Source: Candidatus Limnocylindrales bacterium (lineage in GTDB: Bacteria; Desulfobacterota; Binatia; UBA1149; CAITLU01). Taken from it: a stretch of 64,000 bases of DNA. Shown piece by piece: positions 19,209 through 27,853 of this stretch (position 1 is its first letter; every line of letters starts with the position of its first letter). The position numbers and the translations under genes were made by a program. The notes beneath the pieces were generated by a model. The model ran no database searches. It saw only the letters and a program-made list of their open reading frames with translations, and had not been told where the DNA came from. The DNA lies in the NCBI GenBank assembly GCA_035626395.1, contig DASPNR010000030.1, positions 310,001-374,000 of the forward strand, read 5' to 3'.

Positions 19209-19964
19209 ATGCGGGGAGATGCGGGAGCCTTGACGAGTCAGCTCGAGTCCCTGTTTCGACTGCAAGCGATCGACACACGGCTGCTCGAGAAGCAGCGGAC
19301 CGTCGAGAAGTACGAAGCCGAGCTGGCCGAGCGCCGCAAGGCGATGGATGCGGTGCAGGCCCGCATCGACGGCCTGTCCGCCACACGCAAGGACCTGGTT
19401 TCCCAGCGCGCGCTTGCCGAACGCAAGGTCGCCGATCTTCAAGAGAGCCTCAAGCAGCGCCGCCAGCGCCTTCAGAAGGTGCGCAACGAACGCGAGCTGC
19501 GCGCCGGTCAGGACGAGATCACCTCGATTCAGGAAGAGATTCGCGAAGCCGAGACGCGCCAGCTCGACCTGATGCAGAAGGTCGAGGATCTCGAGGCGAG
19601 CATCGAAACCGCCAAAGCCGAGTTCGCCGACCTCGAGAGCGCCGACCACCGGCACATCGGGGACGCGGCCGAGCGCATCGACGGCCTGCGCCGCGAGCTC
19701 GAAGGCGAGCGGGCGGCGCGCAACCAGATGGCCGACGGCATCGAGGCCGGCCTGCGCAAGAAGTACGAGATGATCCTGTCGCGACGCTACGGCCTGGCCG
19801 TGGTCGAGGTTGACGCCGCCGGCTGTTGCGTCGGCTGCCACGTGCAGATCCCGCCGCAGACGCTGATCGAGGTGCGAAAAACCAGCGCCGTGCGCGTGTG
19901 CCCGATGTGCCAGCGCATCCTCTTCCTTGGCGGCGACGGTTCGGCGCCAGTCGAACCGGCATAG
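19209..19964 (+). CDS. Coiled-coil protein with C4-type zinc ribbon (DUF164-like)
   Basis: Cytosolic protein of about 250 residues: a long charged coiled coil (roughly 10-190) followed by a zinc ribbon with CVGCH…CPMCQRIL. This matches the C4-type zinc-ribbon family PF02591, widespread and of uncertain function, possibly linked to nucleic acids. Homology begins at TSQLESLFRLQAIDTRLLEK. An ATG at 19185 overlaps the last base of the tRNA and is unlikely to be used. ATG 19209 and TTG 19230 are both possible, the latter with GGGGAG 11 bases upstream. It lies between the tRNA and rnpB. Confidence 0.82.
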   Translation: MRGDAGALTSQLESLFRLQAIDTRLLEKQRTVEKYEAELAERRKAMDAVQARIDGLSATRKDLVSQRALAERKVADLQESLKQRRQRLQKVRNERELRAGQDEITSIQEEIREAETRQLDLMQKVEDLEASIETAKAEFADLESADHRHIGDAAERIDGLRRELEGERAARNQMADGIEAGLRKKYEMILSRRYGLAVVEVDAAGCCVGCHVQIPPQTLIEVRKTSAVRVCPMCQRILFLGGDGSAPVEPA

Positions 19965-20070
19965 CGCCGGCAACGCCTACGTACCCATGCAGGGCATCGC
20001 CCCTGCGATCATGCGCAGATTTTGCCGGCCGCCCGTCGCATCCGCGCTTCTTCGTGGATAGTTTGACCGC

Positions 20071-20441
20071 GAGCTCGAGCTGGCTGGGCGGTCGCCGGCA
20101 TCGCATCAGGCGGTGCGGGAGGAAAGTCCGGACTCCACAGGGCAGGGTGGCCGCTAACGGCGGCCCGCCGCGAGGCGGGGACAGTGCCACAGAAAGCAGA
20201 CCGCCATGCACGTCATGGTAAGGGTGAAACGGTGAGGTAAGAGCTCACCAGGTCCGCCGGTAACGGCGGATGCTCGGTAAACCCCACCCGGAGCAAGACC
20301 GAATAGGGAGGCGGGCGGCCCGTCCGATGCCTCCGGGTTACGGTCGCTCGAGCCGCCGGGCAACCGGCGGCCTAGAGGAATGATCGCCGGGTCGTCCACG
20401 GACGGCCTCACAAAATCCGGCTTACAGGCCGGCTCGAGCTC
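20071..20441 (+). ncRNA. rnpB: RNase P RNA, bacterial type A
   Basis: Catalytic RNA of RNase P, which removes 5' leaders from tRNA precursors. The 371-base call is bounded by helix P1: GAGCTCGAGC at 20071-20080 pairs perfectly with 20432-20441. Conserved blocks are clear: GAGGAAAGTCCGGACTCCAC near the 5' end, the central CAGAAAGCAGACCG with GGTAAGGGTGAAACGGTG, and AGAGGAATGATCGCC near the 3' end. The 3' CACAAAATCCGGCTTACAGG completes the core. A short T-rich stretch (TTTCTTTC) follows P1. Confidence 0.97.
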
Positions 20442-20577
20442 TTTCTTTCAGGCATCTCCGCTTCACAGCGTGATTGTGAAGGCGCCGGCGCCATTGCTAA
20501 GGTCGAACGGTGAATCGCGTGATGAAGGCGGCATTCGCGCCGCCGATGCTCCCCGGCGCGACCTCGCGATCGACGCC

Positions 20578-22107
20578 ATGACGACGCCCACCTCCGGGCC
20601 CGACACCACGACCGCCACCGGTTCCATGGAGTGGAACGAGGCGATCGCACGGCTGGCCGCCATCGTCGAGTCCTCCAGCGATGCGATCCTGAGCAAGACT
20701 CTCGACGGCACCATCACCTCCTGGAACCCCGCCGCCGAGAGAATGTTCGGCTATAGGGCCGACGAGGTGATCGGCCGCAGCATCCGCATCATCGTTCCGG
20801 CCGAGTGCCAGGCCGAAGAGGACGGCGTCCTGGCGCGGCTCCGGCAAGGGGAGCGCATCGAGCACTACGAGACGGTTCGACTGCGCAAGGACGGCCGCCG
20901 CATCGACGTGTCGCTGAGCATCTCGCCCGTGCGCGGCGGCAGCGGGGAGTTCGTCGGTGCCGCCACGATCGTTCGCGATGTCACCGACCGCAAGCGGATG
21001 GAGCGCGAGCGCGGCGTGCTGCTGGCTGAGGCGCAGGCCGCCAACCGTTCGAAGGACGAGTTCCTTGCCATGCTCGGGCACGAGCTGCGCAATCCGCTGG
21101 CCGCCATCGCCAACGCCACACAGGCGCTCGCGCTCGCGCCCGACGCGAGCGAGACGCAGCGGCCGCGCGAGGTGATCGAGCGGCAGCTGGAGCGGCTTTC
21201 CAGGCTGGTCGACGATCTTCTGGACGCGGCGCAGGTGCAGGCGGGCAAGGTCCATCTGCAGCTCGAGCGAATGCGGCTCGGGGACGTCGTGCGACAGACC
21301 ATTGCCGCCCTCGGCGCGACCGAACATGCCATCGAGCTCAACATCGACGACCGGGTCGAGATCAGCGGCGATCCCGGGCGGCTGCGCCAGGTGCTCCACA
21401 ATCTGATGGCCAACGCCGTGCAGTACACCCCGCGCGGCAAGGCCATCCGCATACGCTGCTACGGCGAGCGTGACGATGCGGTCGTGCAGATCACCGACGA
21501 AGGCATCGGCATCGCCGCCGACATCCTGCCGCGCATCTTCGACCTGTTCGTGCAGGGCCACCGCGCCTCCGATCGCATCCAGGGCGGCCTCGGCATCGGG
21601 CTGACGCTGGCGCGAAAGCTCGTCGAGCTGCACGGCGGCAGTCTTGCCGCTTCCAGCGCCGGGCCGGGGCTCGGCAGCGTCTTTACGGTGCGCATACCGC
21701 GCCTTCCCGCCGAAGCCGGCTCTTCTCGCGACACGGAGGCGGTCACCGGACCGCGCAGGGTCCTCGTCGTCGAGGACAACGAAGACACCCGCGAGATGTT
21801 CAAGATGGTGCTGCAGCTCAAGGGTCACGACGTGCTCGAGGCCGCCGACGGCGCCGAGGCCGTCGAGGTGGCGCTGCGCGAGCGGCCCGAGATCGCGTTC
21901 GTCGACATCGGCCTTCCCGTCATGGACGGCTACGAAGTGGCGCGCGAGCTGCGGCGCAAGATGGGCAGCGAGATCCTGCTGATCGCCGTGACCGGCTACG
22001 GCCAGCCCGAGGACGAAGCGTGCGCTTTGCGCGCCGGCTTCGACGAGCACGCGGTCAAGCCGCTGGCGCCGCCGCGGCTGGCCGACATCCTGCGGCGACG
22101 CCTGTAG
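20578..22107 (+). CDS. PAS hybrid sensor histidine kinase with receiver domain
   Basis: Soluble two-component hybrid kinase, 509 residues, no membrane segment. Order: PAS sensor (about 25-140), HisKA with His168 in GHELRNPL, HATPase (about 265-375) with the N-box NLMANAVQYTP and the DEGIGI and GGLGIGL loops, and a receiver (about 393-507) with Asp443 in FVDIGLPVMDG as phosphoacceptor and a conserved late Lys (HAVKPLAPP). The frame is open into rnpB, so ATG at 20578 is the first start outside the RNA gene. No dedicated response regulator is adjacent, so the signal and target are unknown. Confidence 0.9.
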   Translation: MTTPTSGPDTTTATGSMEWNEAIARLAAIVESSSDAILSKTLDGTITSWNPAAERMFGYRADEVIGRSIRIIVPAECQAEEDGVLARLRQGERIEHYETVRLRKDGRRIDVSLSISPVRGGSGEFVGAATIVRDVTDRKRMERERGVLLAEAQAANRSKDEFLAMLGHELRNPLAAIANATQALALAPDASETQRPREVIERQLERLSRLVDDLLDAAQVQAGKVHLQLERMRLGDVVRQTIAALGATEHAIELNIDDRVEISGDPGRLRQVLHNLMANAVQYTPRGKAIRIRCYGERDDAVVQITDEGIGIAADILPRIFDLFVQGHRASDRIQGGLGIGLTLARKLVELHGGSLAASSAGPGLGSVFTVRIPRLPAEAGSSRDTEAVTGPRRVLVVEDNEDTREMFKMVLQLKGHDVLEAADGAEAVEVALRERPEIAFVDIGLPVMDGYEVARELRRKMGSEILLIAVTGYGQPEDEACALRAGFDEHAVKPLAPPRLADILRRRL

Positions 22108-22170
22108 CGCGACGTCATCGGCCGAGCGTGTGAAGCCGGGCCCCGACTCCTGTAGGAGCGGCGGTTTCCG

Positions 22171-23499
22171 GTGAGCACGATGCCCGCTTCCTCCTCCACA
22201 CGAGCGCTGGTGCGCTCGCTCTTGCGCATTGCCGGGCCGGTCGCGCTGGCGCGGCTCGGAGTCATGGCCATGGGTGTCACCGACACCATCGTGGTCGGGC
22301 AGCTGGCATCGGCCGAATTGCCGTATCTCGCGCTGGGCTGGGCACCCACCGGCGTGCTGATCGTCACGGGCATGGGCGCGCTGATGGGCGTGCAGGTGCT
22401 GGCAGCGCGCGTCATCGGCGAGGGGCGGCCGCAAGCGGCCGGTGCGGTGTGGCGGCGAGGAGTGGTGCTGGCGATGGCGGCGGGGACGATCGCGTCGCTT
22501 GCGCTGTTCGCCGTCGCAGAATGGCTTTTCTTCGCCATCGGCATAGCGCCCGACCTGTCGCGCGAGTCGGCGGCGGTGTCGCGGATCCTGGCAATCGGGC
22601 TTCCGCTGCACTTCATCTACACCGCCAGCAGCTTCTTCCTCGAAGCCATTCGCCGACCGCTGGTGGGCACGCTCATCATCTGGATCGCCAACGTGCTGAA
22701 CGTGGTGGTGAACGTGCTGCTGGTCCCGCAGCTGGGCGCGGAAGGCTCGGCGTGGGCGACCGTGGCAGCGCGCGCTTTCATGGCGGCCACCGTTGTCGCG
22801 TACATTCTGTGGGGACCGTTCGGACGCCAGTTTGCCGTGCGCGACACGAGCATCGAGGCGCCGGGATATCGCATGCTCTACGGCGTCGGTCTGGCCGCGG
22901 GCATCAGCCAGGCGGCCGAAGCCGGTGCGTTCTCAGCGATGACGATGATTGCCGGGCGCATCGGCGAGAACGCCGTGGCCGCCTACCAGATTCTGCTCAA
23001 CGTGCTCGCGGTCGTCTTCATGGTGGCGCTGGGTCTTGCGGCGGCCACCTCGGTTGCCGTCGCGCATGCATGGGGCGGCCGCGACGTGCGCGCCGCTCGC
23101 CATGCTGCATGGACGGGGCTGTGGCTGAACACGCTGGCCATGGCTGCTTCTGCCGTCGTGCTGCTGGCAGCGCCTTTCGCCATAGCGCGAGGTTTCACCG
23201 CCGATGCGGCGCTGGCCGCCCTGATCGCGTCGCTGCTGCCGATCGCCGCGCTCATTCTTGCGCCCGACGGCGGACAGGTGGTCATCGCCAGCGCGCTGCG
23301 TGCGCGCGGTGACAACTGGTTCCCCACCGCCAGCCATATCGTGGCCTACGTGGTGGTGATGCCGCCGGCCGGCTACCTGCTCGGCGAGCGGCTGGGCCGC
23401 GGCGTTGCCGGATTGATGGAAGCGATCCTGGCAGCGAGCGTCCTATCGGTCGCCGTGCTGCTGCTGCGCCAGTCCTCGTTGACGCGCACCGATCGGTAA
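22171..23499 (+). CDS. MATE-family efflux transporter
   Basis: Inner-membrane multidrug/toxin extrusion transporter, probably driven by a proton or sodium gradient. The 442 residues have about 12 hydrophobic segments in two pseudo-symmetric halves. Typical MATE stretches are present: LRIAGPVALARLGVMAMGVTDTI at the start and ALGLAAATSVAVAHAWGG in the second half. A GTG start, with AGGAG 11 bases upstream, lies 63 bp after the kinase stop, so co-transcription is possible. The substrate cannot be read from sequence. It is the last gene before the dcw leader. Confidence 0.88.
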   Translation: MSTMPASSSTRALVRSLLRIAGPVALARLGVMAMGVTDTIVVGQLASAELPYLALGWAPTGVLIVTGMGALMGVQVLAARVIGEGRPQAAGAVWRRGVVLAMAAGTIASLALFAVAEWLFFAIGIAPDLSRESAAVSRILAIGLPLHFIYTASSFFLEAIRRPLVGTLIIWIANVLNVVVNVLLVPQLGAEGSAWATVAARAFMAATVVAYILWGPFGRQFAVRDTSIEAPGYRMLYGVGLAAGISQAAEAGAFSAMTMIAGRIGENAVAAYQILLNVLAVVFMVALGLAAATSVAVAHAWGGRDVRAARHAAWTGLWLNTLAMAASAVVLLAAPFAIARGFTADAALAALIASLLPIAALILAPDGGQVVIASALRARGDNWFPTASHIVAYVVVMPPAGYLLGERLGRGVAGLMEAILAASVLSVAVLLLRQSSLTRTDR

Positions 23500-23665
23500 C
23501 CGCGCCGCACCTTCACTGTTTCTTCGTCTTCCACGGAGCTGGAATGCGCCGGCGCGCGCAGTTGCGCGTACCTCCACGCTCTCTGCACGACGCGGGCGCC
23601 GGTGCGCCACATGTGCGCGAAACGCGCAGGCGCACGCGTAATCTGCTTGACCGGCGTGGGGGCGT
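23500..23665. other. Upstream part of the dcw leader; no gene seen
   Basis: No coding potential recognised. A TTGACC at 23647-23652 could be a -35 element just upstream of the TGGG boxes, but no good -10 box follows at 16-18 bp, so no promoter is called. Confidence 0.4.
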
Positions 23666-23701
23666 TGGGTTACACGATGGGGGCCGGTGGGTAGCAGTGG
23701 G
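23666..23701 (+). promoter_or_regulatory. Probable MraZ operator: four TGGG boxes
   Basis: TGGG occurs at 23666, 23678, 23688 and 23698, i.e. with periods of 12, 10 and 10 bp, 126 bp before the mraZ start. In E. coli and Mycoplasma, MraZ represses the dcw operon by binding TGGGN direct repeats spaced about 10 bp. Number, period and position fit that model closely. Confidence 0.75.
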
Positions 23702-23804
23702 GTGCGGTGTAATCCTGTCCTATTGCGAGTCGGTCGGGGTACCGGCTCCCGCTCGTGGGAGCGGGGGCATGTGATGGTGGATGTGGCTACCCGCCGGTTT
23801 TTTT
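23684..23804 (+). promoter_or_regulatory. Candidate transcription attenuator in the dcw leader
   Basis: CCGGTGGGTAGC (23684-23695) can pair over all 12 positions (one G·U) with GCTACCCGCCGG (23786-23797), which is followed at once by seven T (23798-23804). Three further G·U pairs can extend the stem outwards. The loop contains a 10-bp hairpin (23745-23754 with 23759-23768, one G·U). The 3' arm plus T-run resembles an intrinsic terminator just 22 bp before mraZ, and the 5' arm lies in the MraZ boxes. Confidence 0.5.
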
Positions 23805-23826
23805 CGCGACCGTCATCGAAAGCTCC

Positions 23827-24279
23827 ATGTTTCGCGGCACCTTCTTTCACACCCTGGACGACAAAGGCCGCGTGGCCATCCCGCGAAAGTTTCGAGACCT
23901 CCTGCCTGCCGCAGAAGGCGAAGCTCGCGTGGTCGTCACGAAGTCGGCCGGTCCTGCGCCGCGAACTCTCGACGTCTATCCTATGGAAGAGTGGAAGGCC
24001 CTGGAAGATCGCATCCGGCAGATGCCGCAGTTCCAGGAGCGCACGCGCAAGTTCAAGAGGCTCTACCTGCATCCGGCCCAGGAGCTCACGCTCGACTCCC
24101 AGGGCCGCATCCTGCTGCCTCACGATCTTCGCAGCCACATCGACCTCGGAAAGGACGCGGTCTTCACCGGAGACCTGGAGAAGTTTCTGATCTGGTCGCG
24201 CAGCGATTGGGAAGCCCAGCAGAACGCCGATCAGGCCGCTGCGGCCGACGGCGACTCGCTGGACGATCTGGGGCTGTGA
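23827..24279 (+). CDS. mraZ: Transcriptional regulator MraZ
   Basis: DNA-binding repressor of the division and cell-wall cluster, a ring-forming protein of two SpoVT/AbrB-like domains. The 150 residues contain both: FRGTFFHTLDDKGRVAIPRKFRDLL at the N-terminus and LTLDSQGRILLPHDLRSHIDL from about residue 80. ATG at 23827 is set by homology; the frame is open upstream but those codons are leader. It heads the cluster and probably represses it through the TGGG boxes in the leader. 132 bp separate it from rsmH. Confidence 0.95.
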   Translation: MFRGTFFHTLDDKGRVAIPRKFRDLLPAAEGEARVVVTKSAGPAPRTLDVYPMEEWKALEDRIRQMPQFQERTRKFKRLYLHPAQELTLDSQGRILLPHDLRSHIDLGKDAVFTGDLEKFLIWSRSDWEAQQNADQAAAADGDSLDDLGL

Positions 24280-24411
24280 GGAGCGGCGCAGGCGCCATCG
24301 CGGCGGGCGCGAGCCTCGCGCGGGTGTGTGGGAGCGGTGGGCGGACGACGTAGAGTCCGCGCGACGGAAGGAAGGGTGCCCGAAAACCCGGTTCCGGGAT
24401 AAGGAAGGCGA

Positions 24412-25461
24412 GTGAGCGAGGAGAAGAAGTCGCGCCTCGCTCACTCGCCGACCGATTCGGGCGGGGACAGAGACAGGCTTGGCCGCCACCTGCCGGTGAT
24501 GGCGGACGAGATCGTGTCGGCGATCGCAGCTGGGCCGGGAGGTCGCTACGTGGACGCGACCGTCGGTGAGGGCGGTATGAGTGAACGGCTGCTGGAGGCC
24601 TCATCGCCCGATGGAATGGTGGTGGCGGTGGATTGGGACGAGGACGCGCTGGCGCTCTCGCGCGCCCGCCTCGCCCGCTTCGGTGACCGCGTCCGCTTCG
24701 TCCGCGATTCCTTCGCCAATCTGCGCGACATTCTTCCTTCGGTGGGCTGGAACGGCGGCGCCGACGGCATCATCGTCGACCTCGGCGTCTCCACGCTGCA
24801 ACTGGGCAAGGACGTTCGCGGCTTCTCGTTCCAGGTCGACGACGCGCCGCTGGACATGCGCATGGACCAGCGCGGACCCGTCACCGCCGCCGATCTCGTC
24901 AACGAACTCGAAGAAACCGAGCTGGCCGACACCATCTATCGCTACGGCGAGGAGCACGCCTCGCGCCGTATCGCGCGCACCATCGTGGCGCGGCGACGAA
25001 ACGGCCCGCTGCGAACTACCGGCGACCTGCGCGCGGCCGTGCGCGCCGCCGGCGTCAAGAGCCGGCCGGGACACGATCCGGCCACGCGAACCTTTCAAGC
25101 GCTGCGAATCGCGGTCAACCGCGAGCTCGAGCAGCTCGAGTCGCTGCTCGACCGCGGCTGGGAGCTGCTCTCGCCGGGCGGTCGCCTCGCGTTTCTGACC
25201 TACCACTCGCTGGAGGACCGGATCGTCAAGCAGGCTTTCGCCAAATGGTCGTCGAGCTGTCTGTGCCCGCCGCGCCAGCCCATGTGCAACTGCGGATGGA
25301 CGGCCAGGGGCCGCATGGTCACTCGCGGCAAGCAGAAGCCGAGCGAAGAGGAGGTTGCACACAACCCGCGCGCGCGAAGCGCGGGCCTCCGTGTCATAGA
25401 GAGGCTCGCGCCAACGGCGCAGCCGCAGCCGGACATGCACGTGAAGGACGCCGACCGATGA
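24412..25461 (+). CDS. rsmH: 16S rRNA m4C1402 methyltransferase RsmH
   Basis: SAM-dependent N4-methyltransferase for C1402 of 16S rRNA (MraW), 349 residues. Recognised by HLPVMADEIV, the SAM motif VDATVGEGGMSERLL, FDLGVST-like VDLGVSTLQL, the FSFQVDDAPLDMRMD block, and C-terminal LTYHSLEDRIVKQAF. The motif usually reads GGHS; here the His is Met. Four cysteines (CLCPPRQPMCNC) in the C-terminal part may bind metal. GTG start with AGGAAGG upstream. The stop overlaps the ftsL start as ATGA. Confidence 0.95.
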   Translation: MSEEKKSRLAHSPTDSGGDRDRLGRHLPVMADEIVSAIAAGPGGRYVDATVGEGGMSERLLEASSPDGMVVAVDWDEDALALSRARLARFGDRVRFVRDSFANLRDILPSVGWNGGADGIIVDLGVSTLQLGKDVRGFSFQVDDAPLDMRMDQRGPVTAADLVNELEETELADTIYRYGEEHASRRIARTIVARRRNGPLRTTGDLRAAVRAAGVKSRPGHDPATRTFQALRIAVNRELEQLESLLDRGWELLSPGGRLAFLTYHSLEDRIVKQAFAKWSSSCLCPPRQPMCNCGWTARGRMVTRGKQKPSEEEVAHNPRARSAGLRVIERLAPTAQPQPDMHVKDADR

Positions 25462-25838
25462 ATGCCGCGCGCAACAGCGCCGTGGCCGTCTCTTCGACCC
25501 GTCACGGAACCGCCGACTTTCTCGAGCTCGTCACCCGCACGGCAACTCTGGACCCGGAAGAGCGCGGGCTGCGGCGCCGACTGGTTCTCCTTCTGTGCCT
25601 GTCGGCCGTGCTGCTGGCCGGGCACGTGTGGGTGAGGATGCAGGCGCATGCGCTCGGGTATCAGTCGGATGCGCTGGGCCGCATCGTCAATCGCCTCGAC
25701 CAGGAGCGCATGGAGCTGGAGATGGCGGCTGCGCGCGAGTCCAGCCCTGCGCTGCTGGCGGTGCGTGCGCGCGAGCTCGGCATGCAGAAGGCAGGCCTCG
25801 GCCAGCTGCGCCGCCTCGAGCCCGATGCGAAGCCGTGA
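25458..25838 (+). CDS. ftsL: Cell division protein FtsL
   Basis: Small bitopic divisome protein of 126 residues that, with its partner FtsB, links early and late division proteins. One transmembrane helix (about 42-62, LVLLLCLSAVLLAGHVWV) is followed by a periplasmic coiled-coil segment (ALGRIVNRLDQERMELEMAAARES), the expected topology. Sequence similarity in this family is low; position between rsmH and ftsI is strong support. Its ATG overlaps the rsmH stop. Confidence 0.85.
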   Translation: MNAARNSAVAVSSTRHGTADFLELVTRTATLDPEERGLRRRLVLLLCLSAVLLAGHVWVRMQAHALGYQSDALGRIVNRLDQERMELEMAAARESSPALLAVRARELGMQKAGLGQLRRLEPDAKP

Positions 25839-25903
25839 GCGCCGGCGCCCCGTGATCGACCGCCACGACCTCCAGCCCCGCCGCCATCGCGATGCGAAGC
25901 CGT
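25824..25903 (+). repeat. 14-base direct repeat flanking the ftsL-ftsI junction
   Basis: CGATGCGAAGCCGT occurs at the 3' end of ftsL (from 25823) and again at 25890-25903, where it contains the ftsI start codon. The copies are 67 bp apart. It may reflect a small duplication of the ftsL 3' end. Confidence 0.5.
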
Positions 25904-27853
25904 AACCGTTTCAGCCTCAAGCTGCGGGTGGTCGCCGGCATCTGTCTGCTCGGCGGCGCCAGCATCGTCGGGCGCATGTACGACCTGACCGTCCGGCGCG
26001 GCGAGGAGCTGCGTGCGACCGGCGAGCAGGAGAAGTGCCAGGACAAGGTCCGCATGGCCTATCGCGGGCCGGTCGTCGACCGCAACGGGGTCGTGCTCGC
26101 CACCACGGTGGCAGCCTCGATGGTCTCGCGCGAAAGCCGCTACGTCTACGACCCTTCGCACGCGCCCCTGATGGCGCCGCTGCTCGGCCAGGACGTCAAG
26201 GCGCTCGACAAGCTCCTTCGCGAGGGAAGAGGCTTCAAATGGATCTCCAAGGGAGTCGACGAGGACACGGCCACCGCCATCCGCAACCTCAACATCAAGG
26301 GCATCGGCATCCAGGCCAGCCAGGAGCGCAGTTATCCGCAGGGCGCCACCGCCGCCCACATCATCGGCTTTGCTGGTCGTGACTCGGTAGGCCTCGAGGG
26401 CATCGAGAAGCTCTTCGACACCGAGATCCGCGGCGAACCGATCACCGCCCACGTGTGCATGGACATCCATGGCGGCGTCTTCCTCAACACGAGCGAAGAC
26501 ACCGGCATGAATCGCGGCGCCACGGTGCACCTGACGCTGGATGCCACGCTGCAGAGCATCGCCGAGGCCGAGCTCAACAAGCAGGTGGCCGAGCATCACG
26601 CCACAGCCGGCGCGGTGGTGATGCTGGATCCGAAGACGGGCGAGATCCTGGCGCTGGCCAACGCGCCCACGTTCGATCCGAACGACGTCGATGCCAGCCC
26701 GGTCTCGGCGCGCCGCAACCGCATCGTCACCGACCTGTTCGAGCCGGGGTCGACGATGAAGCCGTTCGTGGTCGCGGCGGCAATGGACGCGGGCATCATC
26801 CAGTTCGAAGACAAATTCTTCTGCGAGAACGGCCGCTTCAAGGTCGAAGGCTGGCACAAGCCGATCCGCGATCATCACGCCTACGGCTGGCTCAGCACCA
26901 CCGACGTCATCCGCGTCTCCAGCAACATCTGCTCGGCCAAGATCGGCATGATGCTGGGCCCGCGCCGCCTCTACGATTACCTGGTCGCCTTCGGCTTCGA
27001 TCGTCCAACCGGCATCGAGATGCCCGGCGAGCGCAAGGGCCTGGTGCTGCCGCCCGAGAAGTGGCGCGCCATCCACACCACCACCATCAGCTTCGGCCAG
27101 GGCATCAGCGTCACCGCGCTGCAGCTGGCGACCGCCTACGCGGCCATCGCCAACGACGGCGTGCGCATGCAGCCGCGCATCGTGCGCAAGGTCACCGATC
27201 AGTACGGATCGGTCATGAAGTACTTTCCGCTCCAGGAGGAGCGGCGGGTGGTCAGCGCCGAGGTCGCGCGGCAGATGCGCACGATGATGTCGACGGTGGT
27301 CAGCGCCCAGGGCACGGCGGCGCGCGCCCAGATCGAAGGCGTCTCGGCTGCGGGCAAGACCGGTACTGCGCAGAAGGCCGAGCGCGGCGGCTACAGCGCT
27401 GACCGGTGGCTCGCCTCGTTCGCGGGGTTCTTGCCCGTCGAAGAACCTCGTGCCGTGATCGTCGTGATGATCGACGAACCAAAAGGGACCGTCCACTACG
27501 GCGGATTGATCGCCGCTCCCGTCTTCAAGGCCATCGCCGAGTCGAGCCTCGACTACCTGGGAATCGAGCGCGAGCTGCCCGCTCCCACCGACGAGCTCGA
27601 CAAGCTGTTCGAGAGCGGCGACGAGCAGATCTTCGAAGCGTCTTCGGCGCCAACCTCCACGATTCCTCAGGGCAGCGGCCGCATGCCCGATGTGCGCGGC
27701 ATGCCGCTGCGCTCGGCAATGCGCGCGCTTGCCGACTGCAACTGCGAGGTGCGCGTGGAAGGCCACGGCTTCGTCGTCGCCAGCGAGCCGGCCGCCGGCG
27801 ACGCGCTTCCGCCCGCAACACCCGTGTCGTTGAAGCTTTCCGGAACGCTATGA
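25892..27853 (+). CDS. ftsI: Septal peptidoglycan transpeptidase FtsI with PASTA tail
   Basis: Class B penicillin-binding protein that cross-links septal peptidoglycan, target of beta-lactams. One N-terminal membrane anchor (about 11-28), a dimerisation/pedestal domain, then the transpeptidase with the three active-site motifs STMK (287-290), SSN (343-345) and KTG (489-491). Residues from about 600 to 652 (PDVRGMPLRSAMRALADCNCEV…LPPATPVSLKL) form one PASTA domain, frequent in Gram-positive PBPs and some delta-like lineages. ATG is the first possible start after an in-frame stop and has no Shine-Dalgarno; it lies 53 bp after ftsL. Stop overlaps murE as ATGA. Confidence 0.96.
   Translation: MRSRNRFSLKLRVVAGICLLGGASIVGRMYDLTVRRGEELRATGEQEKCQDKVRMAYRGPVVDRNGVVLATTVAASMVSRESRYVYDPSHAPLMAPLLGQDVKALDKLLREGRGFKWISKGVDEDTATAIRNLNIKGIGIQASQERSYPQGATAAHIIGFAGRDSVGLEGIEKLFDTEIRGEPITAHVCMDIHGGVFLNTSEDTGMNRGATVHLTLDATLQSIAEAELNKQVAEHHATAGAVVMLDPKTGEILALANAPTFDPNDVDASPVSARRNRIVTDLFEPGSTMKPFVVAAAMDAGIIQFEDKFFCENGRFKVEGWHKPIRDHHAYGWLSTTDVIRVSSNICSAKIGMMLGPRRLYDYLVAFGFDRPTGIEMPGERKGLVLPPEKWRAIHTTTISFGQGISVTALQLATAYAAIANDGVRMQPRIVRKVTDQYGSVMKYFPLQEERRVVSAEVARQMRTMMSTVVSAQGTAARAQIEGVSAAGKTGTAQKAERGGYSADRWLASFAGFLPVEEPRAVIVVMIDEPKGTVHYGGLIAAPVFKAIAESSLDYLGIERELPAPTDELDKLFESGDEQIFEASSAPTSTIPQGSGRMPDVRGMPLRSAMRALADCNCEVRVEGHGFVVASEPAAGDALPPATPVSLKLSGTL

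Noticed and set aside
24320-24350. Two TGGG boxes 9 bp apart between mraZ and rsmH, as a second MraZ site.
   Set aside because: Only two boxes and off the 10-bp period; expected by chance in G-rich DNA.
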